Shown: positions 9,097 through 18,299 of the stretch, one piece after another
How the letters are laid out: the number at the start of each line of letters is the position of its first letter
Numbering within the stretch: position 1 is the first letter of the stretch
Source of the DNA: Pelosinus sp. UFO1
GTDB taxonomy: Bacteria; Bacillota; Negativicutes; DSM-13327
Length of the DNA stretch: 64,000 nucleotides
NCBI RefSeq assembly: GCF_000725345.1
Contig: NZ_CP008852.1
Coordinates: 2,385,693-2,449,692, forward strand
Direction: 5' to 3'
Made by a program: the position numbers and the translations under genes
The notes under the pieces: generated by a model
The model's database searches: none
What the model saw: only the letters and a program-made list of their open reading frames with translations
What the model was told of the DNA's origin: nothing

Positions 9097-9885
9097 TTAA
9101 TTATTTACATGCTCAACATGCTTTGCATAGGCACTATGGTTGTGAATTGACTCGTAATTCTCACATTGTATTTCAAACCAGCTGATAAACTTCTGCTGGC
9201 GTAACGCTAACACCAGATCTCGTAATATATCTTCAACAAATTTAGCATTCTCATACGCGTGTTCTGTTACATATTTTTCATCTTCACGTTTTAACAATGG
9301 ATAGATAGGACAACTACCTTGTGCTTCCATTAATGCTACTAAATCCTCAATCCAAATAAATTTTCCACTTGTATATTTAATTTTCACCTTCATTAATCCT
9401 CGTTGATTGTGAGCTCCATATTTAGAAATTTCTTTACTACAAGGACACAAAGAAGTGAAAGGAACGGCAACACCCAGGGTGAAATCCAAAGGCCTGCCCT
9501 TAGTTAATTTTGCAGAAAAAGAACAATCCACATCAAGCATACTTTTAAGCCCGCTGATGGGGGCAACTTTATCAATAAAATATTTGAAATGAATTTCCAT
9601 TTGTGCATATTCAGCATCAAGTTTATTTAAAGTATCTATTAGTATAGATTCCATTTCGCGACTAGATATGGGCTTTTGGCTCCATTCACTTAAGATTTCG
9701 ATGAAACGGCTCATATGGGTACCCTTATATTCTTTTGGTAAATCCACAGTAAGATTTATCGTAGCTAAAACAGACTGAAAAGAGTCTGTTTTAGTTTTGA
9801 TAAGAAATGGTAAGTGTACACCACTGACACCTACATTTTGAATCGCAATACCACGATCATCTGAGATATTCTGAACGTCTTTCAA
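9097..9885 (-). CDS. folE2: GTP cyclohydrolase FolE2 (type IB)
   Basis: 262 residues of the COG1469 family, recognised by SLCPCSKEISKYGAHNQRG near residue 150, with the cysteine that binds the catalytic metal, and by the C-terminal FVEDILRDLV. The enzyme makes 7,8-dihydroneopterin triphosphate from GTP, the entry point to both folate and queuosine. Directly following queC by 3 bp, it most likely serves 7-deazaguanine synthesis. A TTG start at 9885 is preceded by AGGAG at 10 nt. FolE2 uses various metals and often replaces zinc-dependent FolE under zinc limitation. Confidence 0.9.
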   Translation of the reverse strand: MKDVQNISDDRGIAIQNVGVSGVHLPFLIKTKTDSFQSVLATINLTVDLPKEYKGTHMSRFIEILSEWSQKPISSREMESILIDTLNKLDAEYAQMEIHFKYFIDKVAPISGLKSMLDVDCSFSAKLTKGRPLDFTLGVAVPFTSLCPCSKEISKYGAHNQRGLMKVKIKYTSGKFIWIEDLVALMEAQGSCPIYPLLKREDEKYVTEHAYENAKFVEDILRDLVLALRQQKFISWFEIQCENYESIHNHSAYAKHVEHVNN

Positions 9886-9888
9886 ACT

Positions 9889-10569
9889 TTATTCACTCCT
9901 AGTTTTATATAAAATGGGATCTGTTATATTTGCTTCAGAGAAACCTTTTAAACGTAGCAGACAACTATCACACTCGCCACAAGCAGCCGATTCCCCTTTA
10001 TAACAGCTGGTAGTCAATTCTAGAGGAGCATTTAAACTGTGACCTAAGATGACAATGTCTTTTTTAGTTAAATGTAGTAAGGGGGTTTCTATTCTTATTT
10101 TTCGCTGATCTTGCACTCCTGCTTTTGTACTATAATCAGCAACTTCTTGAAATAGATCAATAAATTCAGGACGGCAGTCAGGATAACCTGAATAATCAAG
10201 AGCATTTACACCAATGAAAATTTTATCTGCTCCTGTTACTTCTGCATATCCTAAAGCATAACTTAGGAAAATTAAATTTCTAGCAGGCACATAGGTAATA
10301 GGGATATCATGGGTTGCATTGCTGCCTGATGGTACTTCCAGGTGCTCATCAGTTAAAGCGCTACCTCCTATCGCATTCATATTAGTTTCAATAACGATAT
10401 GTTTAGTAACTTTATAATACTGAGCTACAGTAGTAGCACTTTCTAATTCTCTGGAATGACGTTGATTATAATTAAAACTAATAGGGAAAAGCTCGTAGCC
10501 CTGACTATGAGCTACAGCCATACATACAGTAGAGTCTAGACCACCCGATAATAAAACAACTGCTTTCAC
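9889..10569 (-). CDS. queC: 7-cyano-7-deazaguanine synthase QueC
   Basis: ATP-dependent PP-loop enzyme converting 7-carboxy-7-deazaguanine to preQ0 in queuosine synthesis. VVLLSGGLDST near the N-terminus is the PP-loop, and the C-terminal zinc site has four cysteines in CYKGESAACGECDSC. I chose the GTG at 10569 because AGGAG lies 10 nt before it and the SGGLDS loop then starts about eight residues in, as usual; a GTG at 10593 would add eight residues and has no ribosome site. It is coupled to folE2; queD and queE are not in the window. Confidence 0.92.
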   Translation of the reverse strand: MKAVVLLSGGLDSTVCMAVAHSQGYELFPISFNYNQRHSRELESATTVAQYYKVTKHIVIETNMNAIGGSALTDEHLEVPSGSNATHDIPITYVPARNLIFLSYALGYAEVTGADKIFIGVNALDYSGYPDCRPEFIDLFQEVADYSTKAGVQDQRKIRIETPLLHLTKKDIVILGHSLNAPLELTTSCYKGESAACGECDSCLLRLKGFSEANITDPILYKTRSE

Positions 10570-10623
10570 GCTTAACACACTCCTAATTTTCACGAAAGTT
10601 ATACTAAAAACACTGAATTATGA

Positions 10624-11817
10624 TTACTTGATAGTATTAAAGGCTGCGTCTAGCACTGCTTGCTGCACTTTTTTCAAGGGGATTTTATGTTGTTTTGCTA
10701 TACTTTTACAATCCTCATATTCAGGAGTAACGCTACACACCTTTTCATTATAGGAACTAATTTTCGCTCTAGCTTCACCCCAAGATAGAGCTACCGTTAC
10801 AATTTCTCGTTTTGCCATTTTTCGTTCAACCGAATAATACCTTAGTCCAATTGTAGACGTTTCTTCAAATATAATTGTAGTCACTTGATCTAAGATGTTA
10901 CTTGATACTAATATGGATAGCATAGTAGCAGCACGATTCTTTTTCATAATAATAGGAGTTAACCAGACATCAAATACACCAATCTCTAGCAACTTATCCA
11001 TAACATACGGAAAAACTTGTGGGCTTAAATCATCAATATTTGCTTCTATGAGGAGAGTTTCACTCGTCTTAATGTACTCAGGTATTTCTCCTATATGCAT
11101 CCTAAGAACATTGGGAATCTCCAAATCCCAAGTACCTGCTCCATAACCAATCGTTTTGCTAGTAAAATTCTCTGGCATATTTCCATAATCAGTTCCTAAT
11201 GCTGAAATTACTGCTGCTCCTGTCGGAGTTACTAATTCTTTGCTAATTTCCCCATTATAATAGGGAATGTTTTTTAACAGCTCTGCTGTTGCTGGTGCTG
11301 GTATTGGCATTAGGCCATGGCAACATTTTACAAAACCCTTGCCAACTTGTAATTTCGAAGTATAAATGGCCTCAATTCCAAAATAATTAAGTCCAATTAC
11401 GGTGCCCACAATATCGATAATCGCATCAACGGCTCCAACTTCATGAAAATGAATTTCCTCTATTGTTACACCATGTACCTTAGCCTCTGCTTGGGCTAAC
11501 AACATGAAAACTTTCTTACTATCATCTTTTATTCTTGGTGCTAATTGAGAATCATCAATAATTTGAAATATAGTAGATAAGTGACGATGATGATGATGTC
11601 CATGCCCATGATGGTCATGAGTATGTAATTTTACATCTACATATACTGCACTAATACCATTCTTATTTACTTTTTCAATAGTTAAGTGATAACCGTCGAC
11701 TGGTAAAAGGGATAGCTGTTCTCTTAGAATTTCCTCTGGTAAACCTGCATTTAATAATGCTCCTAATAACATGTTACCACTAATGCCGGCAAAACAATCT
11801 AAATAAAGCGCTTGCAC
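10624..11817 (-). CDS. larC: Nickel-pincer cofactor nickel insertase LarC
   Basis: 397 residues beginning YLDCFAGISGNMLLGALL, the LarC N-terminus, with a histidine-rich stretch HDHHGHGHHHHRH near residue 70 that probably binds nickel. LarC inserts nickel into the pyridinium bis-thiocarboxylate mononucleotide cofactor used by lactate racemase and related racemases or epimerases. In lactobacilli larC needs a programmed frameshift; here it is one open frame. It starts 4 bp after larB with GAGGTG in front. larE and larA are not in the window. Confidence 0.92.
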   Translation of the reverse strand: MQALYLDCFAGISGNMLLGALLNAGLPEEILREQLSLLPVDGYHLTIEKVNKNGISAVYVDVKLHTHDHHGHGHHHHRHLSTIFQIIDDSQLAPRIKDDSKKVFMLLAQAEAKVHGVTIEEIHFHEVGAVDAIIDIVGTVIGLNYFGIEAIYTSKLQVGKGFVKCCHGLMPIPAPATAELLKNIPYYNGEISKELVTPTGAAVISALGTDYGNMPENFTSKTIGYGAGTWDLEIPNVLRMHIGEIPEYIKTSETLLIEANIDDLSPQVFPYVMDKLLEIGVFDVWLTPIIMKKNRAATMLSILVSSNILDQVTTIIFEETSTIGLRYYSVERKMAKREIVTVALSWGEARAKISSYNEKVCSVTPEYEDCKSIAKQHKIPLKKVQQAVLDAAFNTIK

Positions 11818-11821
11818 GATA

Positions 11822-12574
11822 TCACCTCATCTTATTAATAATACTTGCCAATCGTCCTGCACCAAATCCATTATCAATATTCACAACGGATACTCCGGCG
11901 GCACAACTATTTAACATACTTAATAAAGCTGCTAGACCATTAAAGCTAGCACCATAGCCAACACTAGTAGGTAAAGCTATGACTGGCTTGGCAACCATCC
12001 CCCCAACGACACTGACTAAAGCCCCCTCCATACCTGCAGCGACGATAATAACATTCGCCCTTTGGATGACCTGCTGCTGAGAAAATAAGCGATGAATGCC
12101 GGCTACTCCGACGTCATAAACACGTTCTACTTTATTACCCATAATCTCTGCAGTAACAGCAGCTTCCTCAGCTACTGGAATATCACTGGTTCCTGCTGTC
12201 ATAACTAGTATAAATCGTTCATCATCTGGTTCGATGGTATTATGTTTAACAAAAATTATTTTAGCTACTTCATAATACTGTGCGTCAGGTACAACTTTTT
12301 TTACAGCAGAATACATATCCGCTGTTGCTCTAGTAGCTAAAACATTTTGATTATGTATCGATAAGCTTTTCATTATAGTTGCCACTTGCTCGGCTGTCTT
12401 TCCTTGACAAAAGATTACTTCAGGAAATCCCTGTCGAATCATACGATGGTGATCTATCTTTACAAAATCTAAATCTTCATATGGTAAAATTTTAAGCTTG
12501 TCCACTGCTTCATCCAAAGATAATCGACTAGCATGAAATTCTTCTAATACATTGCGTAGGTTCTTGATATCCAT
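11822..12574 (-). CDS. larB: Pyridinium-3,5-biscarboxylate mononucleotide synthase LarB
   Basis: 250 residues; the C-terminal two-thirds is an AIR-carboxylase (PurE)-like domain with VMTAGTSDIPVAEEAA and VAAGMEGALVSVVGG. LarB carboxylates nicotinate adenine dinucleotide as the first step of nickel-pincer cofactor synthesis. AAGGAG lies 5 nt before the ATG. It heads a minus-strand run larB-larC-queC-folE2. Confidence 0.92.
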   Translation of the reverse strand: MDIKNLRNVLEEFHASRLSLDEAVDKLKILPYEDLDFVKIDHHRMIRQGFPEVIFCQGKTAEQVATIMKSLSIHNQNVLATRATADMYSAVKKVVPDAQYYEVAKIIFVKHNTIEPDDERFILVMTAGTSDIPVAEEAAVTAEIMGNKVERVYDVGVAGIHRLFSQQQVIQRANVIIVAAGMEGALVSVVGGMVAKPVIALPTSVGYGASFNGLAALLSMLNSCAAGVSVVNIDNGFGAGRLASIINKMR

Positions 12575-12699
12575 GTTATCTCCTTATTATTATTTATTCA
12601 GTTATCAATAAGATTGTTTCCTATTATATCACTTTTTACTTTTAAGTATGACTAAGAAGGAAAAAAGTTAAGAATTTGTTCAAATAAGACAATATAATA

Positions 12700-12728
12700 C
12701 AGAAAACTTGGCCTTTAGCCAAGTTTTA
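12700..12728 (-). terminator. Intrinsic terminator behind the HD-GYP gene
   Basis: Perfect 10-bp stem AAAACTTGGC / GCCAAGTTTT with a 5-nt loop (12703-12727), then CTGTATTATATT on the minus strand. The stem begins right at the stop codon of the HD-GYP gene. Confidence 0.85.
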
Positions 12729-13763
12729 GTAACTTGTAGCAATGATCCCAATATTAGGTTCATGTAATAAATTCACTATTCCAATTGGCGTGGAAATGAG
12801 CGGACGAGTTAAATTACTACTATTAAGCCCGAACACTTTGCCATTTAAACCATTGGTAAGTTTGACTTCACTATCAATCTGATAAGGAATAGCCACTGTA
12901 TTGAAGGCTTCAATTACATTTTCATCAAAATATACTTTATTACCTTTATTTATTATTTCCATTGCCTCAAATGAAGTAAGTCGTGAACGATAGACTCGAT
13001 TTGTTGTTAATGCATCATAAACATCTGCCACTGCAACAATTCTTGCTAATGGATGTATTTGTAATTTTGGGATCCCCCAAGGATATCCGCTGCCGTCGCA
13101 TCGCTCATGATGCTGTAATGCCATAAAATTAATACGATAATCGAGTTGTGTATCTACTTTTAGTACATTATAGCCAAGGGATGCATGTTGCTTAATTTCA
13201 TTAAATTCTTCTACAGTTAATTTGTCTTGTTTATCAAGAATTGTTTTTGTAATTCTTGTTTTTCCGAAGTCATGTAGTAATCCGCCCATGCCTAAAATAC
13301 ATAATTCTTCATAAGGTAATTCCATTGCAATGCCAATAATGATAGAAAATATTCCTACATTGACACTATGCATAAACAAATAATCACTTGCGCAGTTAAC
13401 ATCATTTAAATACATTAGAATATCCTTATTACTAGCTAATGTAGAGACAATGTCTTCTATATAATTTTGCAATTGTGTTAAATGTTTAGCTAAGCCGTCA
13501 GAACTGGTAAAGGCGTTTTCTACATTAGAAATTAACTGCAACCTAGTGTCCATGCTTATTAAATCGCGAAGTTCGTTAATCTCACGATTTGTAAACTTAT
13601 GGTCACATACATAAACAGAATAAATTTCGTGTTTTATAAGTAAATTAATTATTTCGTTTTTTAATGTCATTCCTGACGCTACAAGTATTCTACCATATTG
13701 ATCAATTACGTCTTCTGCTAAAATCATTCCCGCTTTGACATCATTTAACAACTTTTGTTGAAT
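12726..13763 (-). CDS. HD-GYP domain protein (probable cyclic-di-GMP phosphodiesterase)
   Basis: About 345 residues. The HD-GYP domain spans roughly residues 130-290, with HDFGKTR and the HHERCDGSGYPWG motif that defines the class, which hydrolyses cyclic-di-GMP. The N-terminal part (DVKAGMILAEDVIDQYGR) resembles the small beta domain often fused to HD-GYP. The usual start call is a TTG at 13751, but the only strong ribosome site, GGGAGG, lies 8 nt before an in-frame ATT at 13763, giving an N-terminus QQKLLNDVKAGM that fits relatives better. I therefore propose a rare ATT start. No receiver or sensor domain is visible. Confidence 0.88.
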   Translation of the reverse strand: MQQKLLNDVKAGMILAEDVIDQYGRILVASGMTLKNEIINLLIKHEIYSVYVCDHKFTNREINELRDLISMDTRLQLISNVENAFTSSDGLAKHLTQLQNYIEDIVSTLASNKDILMYLNDVNCASDYLFMHSVNVGIFSIIIGIAMELPYEELCILGMGGLLHDFGKTRITKTILDKQDKLTVEEFNEIKQHASLGYNVLKVDTQLDYRINFMALQHHERCDGSGYPWGIPKLQIHPLARIVAVADVYDALTTNRVYRSRLTSFEAMEIINKGNKVYFDENVIEAFNTVAIPYQIDSEVKLTNGLNGKVFGLNSSNLTRPLISTPIGIVNLLHEPNIGIIATSY

Positions 13764-13904
13764 CTTCGTTACCTCCCATCAAGGGTATGCTTTATCTTCA
13801 TGTAGTAGTAAGCCCAATTTTCTTTATGTTAATTCTACATAAATTTCACAATTCCCTTCTATTTCAATGAAAATATTGGATATTATATAATATTAATAAA
13901 AACA

Positions 13905-13938
13905 AAAAAAGTAACCGCCAATATCAGGCGATTACTTT
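13905..13938 (-). terminator. Intrinsic terminator behind the RND pump gene
   Basis: Minus-strand stem AAAGTAATCGCC / GGCGGTTACTTT (one G-U pair) with a 7-nt loop and a run of seven T, 20 bp after the stop codon of the RND gene. Confidence 0.92.
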
Positions 13939-13956
13939 AGATAAATTTGCAACTTT

Positions 13957-16900
13957 TTATAAATTAATGTTCTTTTCTGTTTTGCTTTTCTTAAAGGATT
14001 GTTGCATTTGATCAATTAAAAAATACACTAGTGGAACAATAATTAAAGTTAAGAAAGTGGATGTTATTAGACCGCCAATAAGTACTACACCCATTGAAGA
14101 GCGTAATTCGGCACCCGCTCCCAAACCTAATGCTACGGGCATCATACCAAAAATCATGGCCATTGTAGTCATGAGAATTGGCCGCAATCTTAAAACTCCA
14201 GCTTCGACCAAAGCATCCTGGATTGACATGCCGTTATTACGTAACTGTATTGTATGGTCAATTAGTAATATTGCATTTTTCGTAACTAGACCCATTAACA
14301 TGATAATACCAATTAAAGACATCATATTAATTGTTTTACCTGAGATTAAGAGGCCTAGAACGGCACCAACAAGTGAAAAAGGTAGTGAAAGCATAATCGT
14401 CAAGGGATGAATAAAGCTTTCAAACTCTGCAGCTAGTACCATGTAGATAAGTACAATAGCCAAAAGTAACGCTTTACCAATTTCTTTGAAAGAATCCTGC
14501 ATCATCTGCGCTTGGCCTACAAATTTATAGGTATAGCCTAAAGGCAAATTGATCGATGGAATAATTTCTTTAATCTTTGTGAGAACTTCACCTGTAGATA
14601 CCCCTACTGTATTTGCATAAACGATAACTTGCCTTTGTCGAGATTCGCGGTCAATTTGGGTAGGGCCGGATGAAAACTTTACGTTAGCAATGTCTGCAAG
14701 CCGGACAAATCCGCCTGTTTTAGATGATATTCGTAAGTTGGCTACATCAGACATGCTTAACCGATTGCTAGGCTGCATCTGCACACGAATGTCATAATCA
14801 CTGTCTGCTACATTATATTGATTCTTAGTTGTGATTCCGAGGAATGCCATCTGAATGACCTCTCCGGCAATAGTACTGTTAATCCCTAGCTCAGCTGCTC
14901 TGACAGGGTCCAATTTAACTTGCACTTCTGGTTCAGATTGATCACTTGAGATATCTACATCTGTTGTACCAGAAATTTGTTTAATGGCTTCTGCTAAATC
15001 AAAAGCACTACGGTTTAAGACCTCTAATTCAGGTCCCCTGATGCCCACCTGAACAGGGCGAGAATCCCCTCTACCCATACCTTGGTTAGATTGTACTGCA
15101 ACCTTTAAATTTTGGACTGTACGGAATTTGATTCTTAATTGATCCATGATTTGAGACATAGATCGCGATCTATCAGCACTGTCGATTAGTCGTATACCTA
15201 TGTTTACTTTATTTAATTGCCGGTTTGTGCCAATCAAAACAAACGCAGATTCTAGTTCTGGAATAGATAATACTTCTTTTTCGATTGGCTCTACAAGCTC
15301 CTTCATTTTTTCCATAGATGTGCCAGAGGATGCAGTTAACATCACGTTGAACTCTCCAGAATCGTAAGTAGGCTGAAACTCAACACCAATAAACGGTAGT
15401 AAAAGTCCGTTAAGGAACAAGGACAATACAGCTAATGCAACTAATTTCTTCGGACGTTTTAGGGCCCATTGAAGAATTAATTTGTAGTTATCTCTTAAGG
15501 AAAGGAAGCCAGTCTCCCAAACATCAAGGATTTTTTGCAGCCAACTCCAGCGGCTTTGTAGTGATTCACCATGATTGTTTTTTAGCCAGTAAGCGGCTAA
15601 GGTAGGAGTTAAAGTAAAAGCTACAAATAAGGAAAAAGCTACTGCAAAAGCAACGGTAATACCAAACTGTTTAAAAAATTGGCCTATGATTTCTCCCATA
15701 TTACCTACAGGAACAAACACGGCTAAAATCGATAAAGTAGTAGCAACTACTGCCAAAGAGATTTCGGTAGTACCGACTCTAGCAGCCTCCATAGGTGATA
15801 GACCATCTTCCATATGACGGAAGATATTTTCAATGACAACAATAGCATCATCAATCAAAATCCCTACTGCTAAACTAAGCCCCATGAGTGACATATTATT
15901 AAGAGTAAAGCCCATTACTTTCATAGCAAAGAAAGTCGCTATGATAGAGGTTGGGATGGCAATGGCTCCAATCATTGTTGCTCGAGTATTTTGTAAGAAG
16001 AGAAATGTAATTACCACTGCCAATAAGCCACCAAAGAGCAATGATACCATAACATCTTCCACACTACTGCGAATATACTTGGAGCTATCTCGGACAATAG
16101 AAACTTTAATATCTTGTGGTAAGACATTCGTCTGCATGTTTTCCATTGCCCTTTTTACTCGTTCTGCCACATCTACTGTATTTGTACCGGATTGCTTTTG
16201 CACAGAAATAATTACACTAGGTGTACCATTTGTATGTGCGTAAACACGTTCTTCGGCCCAGCCATCTTCAATTGTAACAACGTCCTTTAAAGTAATAAGA
16301 CGGCCGTCTTGATTTGCTACAATTATATTCTTAATCTCATCTACACTTTTATATTTGCCCATTGTACGTACCGTTAATTCGGTACCTTTTTCGTTTACTT
16401 TACCACCAGGAGTATTTAAGTTTTGGTCATTAATTGCATCACGGATTTGTTGGAAAGAAATATTATAAGATTCTATTTTTTTAGGGTCAATAAAAATATG
16501 AATTTCCCGATCCGTGGCACCAAAAACGTCTACTTGCGCTACTCCGTCCATGCGTTGTAATTCATCTTTTACAACATCAATGGCCAATTTACGTATTTCA
16601 CCACGACTACGAGTATCAGAGGCTAAACTAAAATAAACAATGGATTGCGCCGTAATATCGAAACGTTGTACAACAGGTTCGTCAATTTGATCAGGTAATC
16701 TTTTACGGACCCCTGCCACTTTTTCTCTAATCTCATTAGCCGCTAATTTTGGATTTGTTCCAAACTCAAATTCCAAAGTGACTTGAGAGGTACCTTCACG
16801 AGAAACTGAGGATAAAGATTTTATTCCGGAAACGGAACTAACTGCGTCTTCCACTGGTTTAGTAATTAGGCTTTCCATTTCTTCTGGTGAAGCACCTGTG

Positions 16901-17046
16901 TAAGTTATGGTTACAGTAACAATAGGAAACTCAACATCTGGGTTTAAATCAATTCCCAAGGTAGGATAAGCACCTAAACCAAATACTACGAGTAGCATGA
17001 CGATCATCGTAGTAAATACAGGCCGCTTAATAAATGTATCAATCAT
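13957..17046 (-). CDS. RND-family efflux transporter, inner-membrane pump (AcrB/HAE1 type)
   Basis: 1029 residues, normal for HAE1-type RND pumps. The N-terminal MIDTFIKRPVFTTMIVM helix, periplasmic porter domains, and the TM4 proton-relay aspartates in GILIDDAIVVIENIFRH (near residue 400) are all present, and both halves of the internal duplication are intact. The pump exports drugs or amphiphiles across both membranes together with the adaptor encoded just upstream; a TolC-type outer-membrane partner is not in the window. The ATG directly follows the adaptor stop (TAAATG). Confidence 0.93.
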   Translation of the reverse strand: MIDTFIKRPVFTTMIVMLLVVFGLGAYPTLGIDLNPDVEFPIVTVTITYTGASPEEMESLITKPVEDAVSSVSGIKSLSSVSREGTSQVTLEFEFGTNPKLAANEIREKVAGVRKRLPDQIDEPVVQRFDITAQSIVYFSLASDTRSRGEIRKLAIDVVKDELQRMDGVAQVDVFGATDREIHIFIDPKKIESYNISFQQIRDAINDQNLNTPGGKVNEKGTELTVRTMGKYKSVDEIKNIIVANQDGRLITLKDVVTIEDGWAEERVYAHTNGTPSVIISVQKQSGTNTVDVAERVKRAMENMQTNVLPQDIKVSIVRDSSKYIRSSVEDVMVSLLFGGLLAVVITFLFLQNTRATMIGAIAIPTSIIATFFAMKVMGFTLNNMSLMGLSLAVGILIDDAIVVIENIFRHMEDGLSPMEAARVGTTEISLAVVATTLSILAVFVPVGNMGEIIGQFFKQFGITVAFAVAFSLFVAFTLTPTLAAYWLKNNHGESLQSRWSWLQKILDVWETGFLSLRDNYKLILQWALKRPKKLVALAVLSLFLNGLLLPFIGVEFQPTYDSGEFNVMLTASSGTSMEKMKELVEPIEKEVLSIPELESAFVLIGTNRQLNKVNIGIRLIDSADRSRSMSQIMDQLRIKFRTVQNLKVAVQSNQGMGRGDSRPVQVGIRGPELEVLNRSAFDLAEAIKQISGTTDVDISSDQSEPEVQVKLDPVRAAELGINSTIAGEVIQMAFLGITTKNQYNVADSDYDIRVQMQPSNRLSMSDVANLRISSKTGGFVRLADIANVKFSSGPTQIDRESRQRQVIVYANTVGVSTGEVLTKIKEIIPSINLPLGYTYKFVGQAQMMQDSFKEIGKALLLAIVLIYMVLAAEFESFIHPLTIMLSLPFSLVGAVLGLLISGKTINMMSLIGIIMLMGLVTKNAILLIDHTIQLRNNGMSIQDALVEAGVLRLRPILMTTMAMIFGMMPVALGLGAGAELRSSMGVVLIGGLITSTFLTLIIVPLVYFLIDQMQQSFKKSKTEKNINL

Positions 17047-18180
17047 TTAGTTTCCACCCTCTTTGCCGCTAGGAGCAGTTATAGTGGAACCATCTTTTAA
17101 TTTATTTTGTCCTGCAATTACAATGCGTTCACCATCGTTTAAGCCTGCTAATACTTCAGCCCAACCCTCACCTACATATCCTAATTTTAGAACGCGTTGT
17201 TGGACTTTATTTTCATTTGTTACCACATAGACTGTCTTTTGATCTTCACGCATGACTAATGCACTTTCAGGGACAACTAATGCATTTTTATGGACTGTAC
17301 CAGGAATTACTATTTTACTAAATAAACCAGGTTTCAATATCCCAGAAGTATTAGGAATTGTAATTTCTGCGGTAAATGTTCGGGCTGGCAAAGTTGCTGC
17401 CGGAGAGATACGAGTGATTGTTCCGATGTATTCCTTATCTTGTAAAGCATTTACTATGATTTTAACTTGTAAGCCAACTGCAATTTCACTAAGTTCAGAT
17501 TCACCAAGTGTAGCCTTACCCAATAAAGATGAGACATCAGCGATACTTACGATTTGTGCTCCAGCTTTTGCATATGAGCCAGCTTGTATGTAACGTTTTA
17601 AAACAATCCCACTGCGCGGTGCTATAATATTTGCATTGTCTAAACGAGCCTGCAATAAAACAACATTACCTTCTGCTGAACGTACTTGTCCAATCGCCAG
17701 ATCTCTTTTTGTACGAGCTGTATCTAATGATTGTGCTGATACAGCGCCTTGCTTTGCTAGCGCCTGTGCTCTAGATAAGTCTAATTCGGCTTGTTCCAAA
17801 CTTGCCTGATTCGAAAGTAAATTACCTTCTGCTTGCATAACTTGTGCTGCTAGCTCATTCGTATCAAGCACACCAATTATCATACCTGCAGTTACAATAT
17901 CCCCTTCATCAACGTAAAGTTTATCAACTCTACCATCTACTTTAGGCGAAATATCTGCATTCCATAAGGGTTCAAGATTAGCTGAAAATGTTAAAGTAGG
18001 AGTAATGTCTCGTCTTGTTACTACTCCTGTTTCGACGGCTGCGCCACGTCCTTGGGAACCTTTGATTGCACGTTCTTTGTTGGCGGAAACATTGTCATAG
18101 ATTCGGTATGAGATAATACCTAAGAAAACGAGTACTACGAAACCTGTAATAAAGAAAACCTTTTTCTTTTTTGCATTCAC
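17047..18180 (-). CDS. RND efflux periplasmic adaptor (membrane fusion protein)
   Basis: About 377 residues with an N-terminal TM anchor (FFITGFVVLVFLGIISYRI), a lipoyl/barrel-sandwich half with PKVDGRVDKLYVDEGDIV, an alpha-hairpin coiled coil near residues 110-170, the second lipoyl half with IIAPRSGIVLKR, and a C-terminal beta-barrel. It links the RND pump to an outer-membrane channel. I place the start at the GTG at 18180, 8 nt after GGAGG; an ATG at 18207 would add nine residues but has its ribosome site too close. It is coupled to the pump gene without a gap. Confidence 0.9.
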   Translation of the reverse strand: MNAKKKKVFFITGFVVLVFLGIISYRIYDNVSANKERAIKGSQGRGAAVETGVVTRRDITPTLTFSANLEPLWNADISPKVDGRVDKLYVDEGDIVTAGMIIGVLDTNELAAQVMQAEGNLLSNQASLEQAELDLSRAQALAKQGAVSAQSLDTARTKRDLAIGQVRSAEGNVVLLQARLDNANIIAPRSGIVLKRYIQAGSYAKAGAQIVSIADVSSLLGKATLGESELSEIAVGLQVKIIVNALQDKEYIGTITRISPAATLPARTFTAEITIPNTSGILKPGLFSKIVIPGTVHKNALVVPESALVMREDQKTVYVVTNENKVQQRVLKLGYVGEGWAEVLAGLNDGERIVIAGQNKLKDGSTITAPSGKEGGN

Positions 18181-18260
18181 TACTATAACCTCCATAAAAA
18201 GTTGCATATCCTTATAGTTAATTCGATTTGAATGAATATGTTCCTGTTTATTAACTAAAA

Positions 18261-18296
18261 AAAATAAGTAATAATTTTAATTATTACTTATTTTTA
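18261..18296. terminator. Bidirectional terminator between aroB and the RND genes
   Basis: Perfect 13-bp stem AATAAGTAATAAT / ATTATTACTTATT (18263-18275 and 18280-18292) with A tract on one side and T tract on the other. It ends the minus-strand aroK-aroB transcript. Confidence 0.88.
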
Positions 18297-18299
18297 AAT

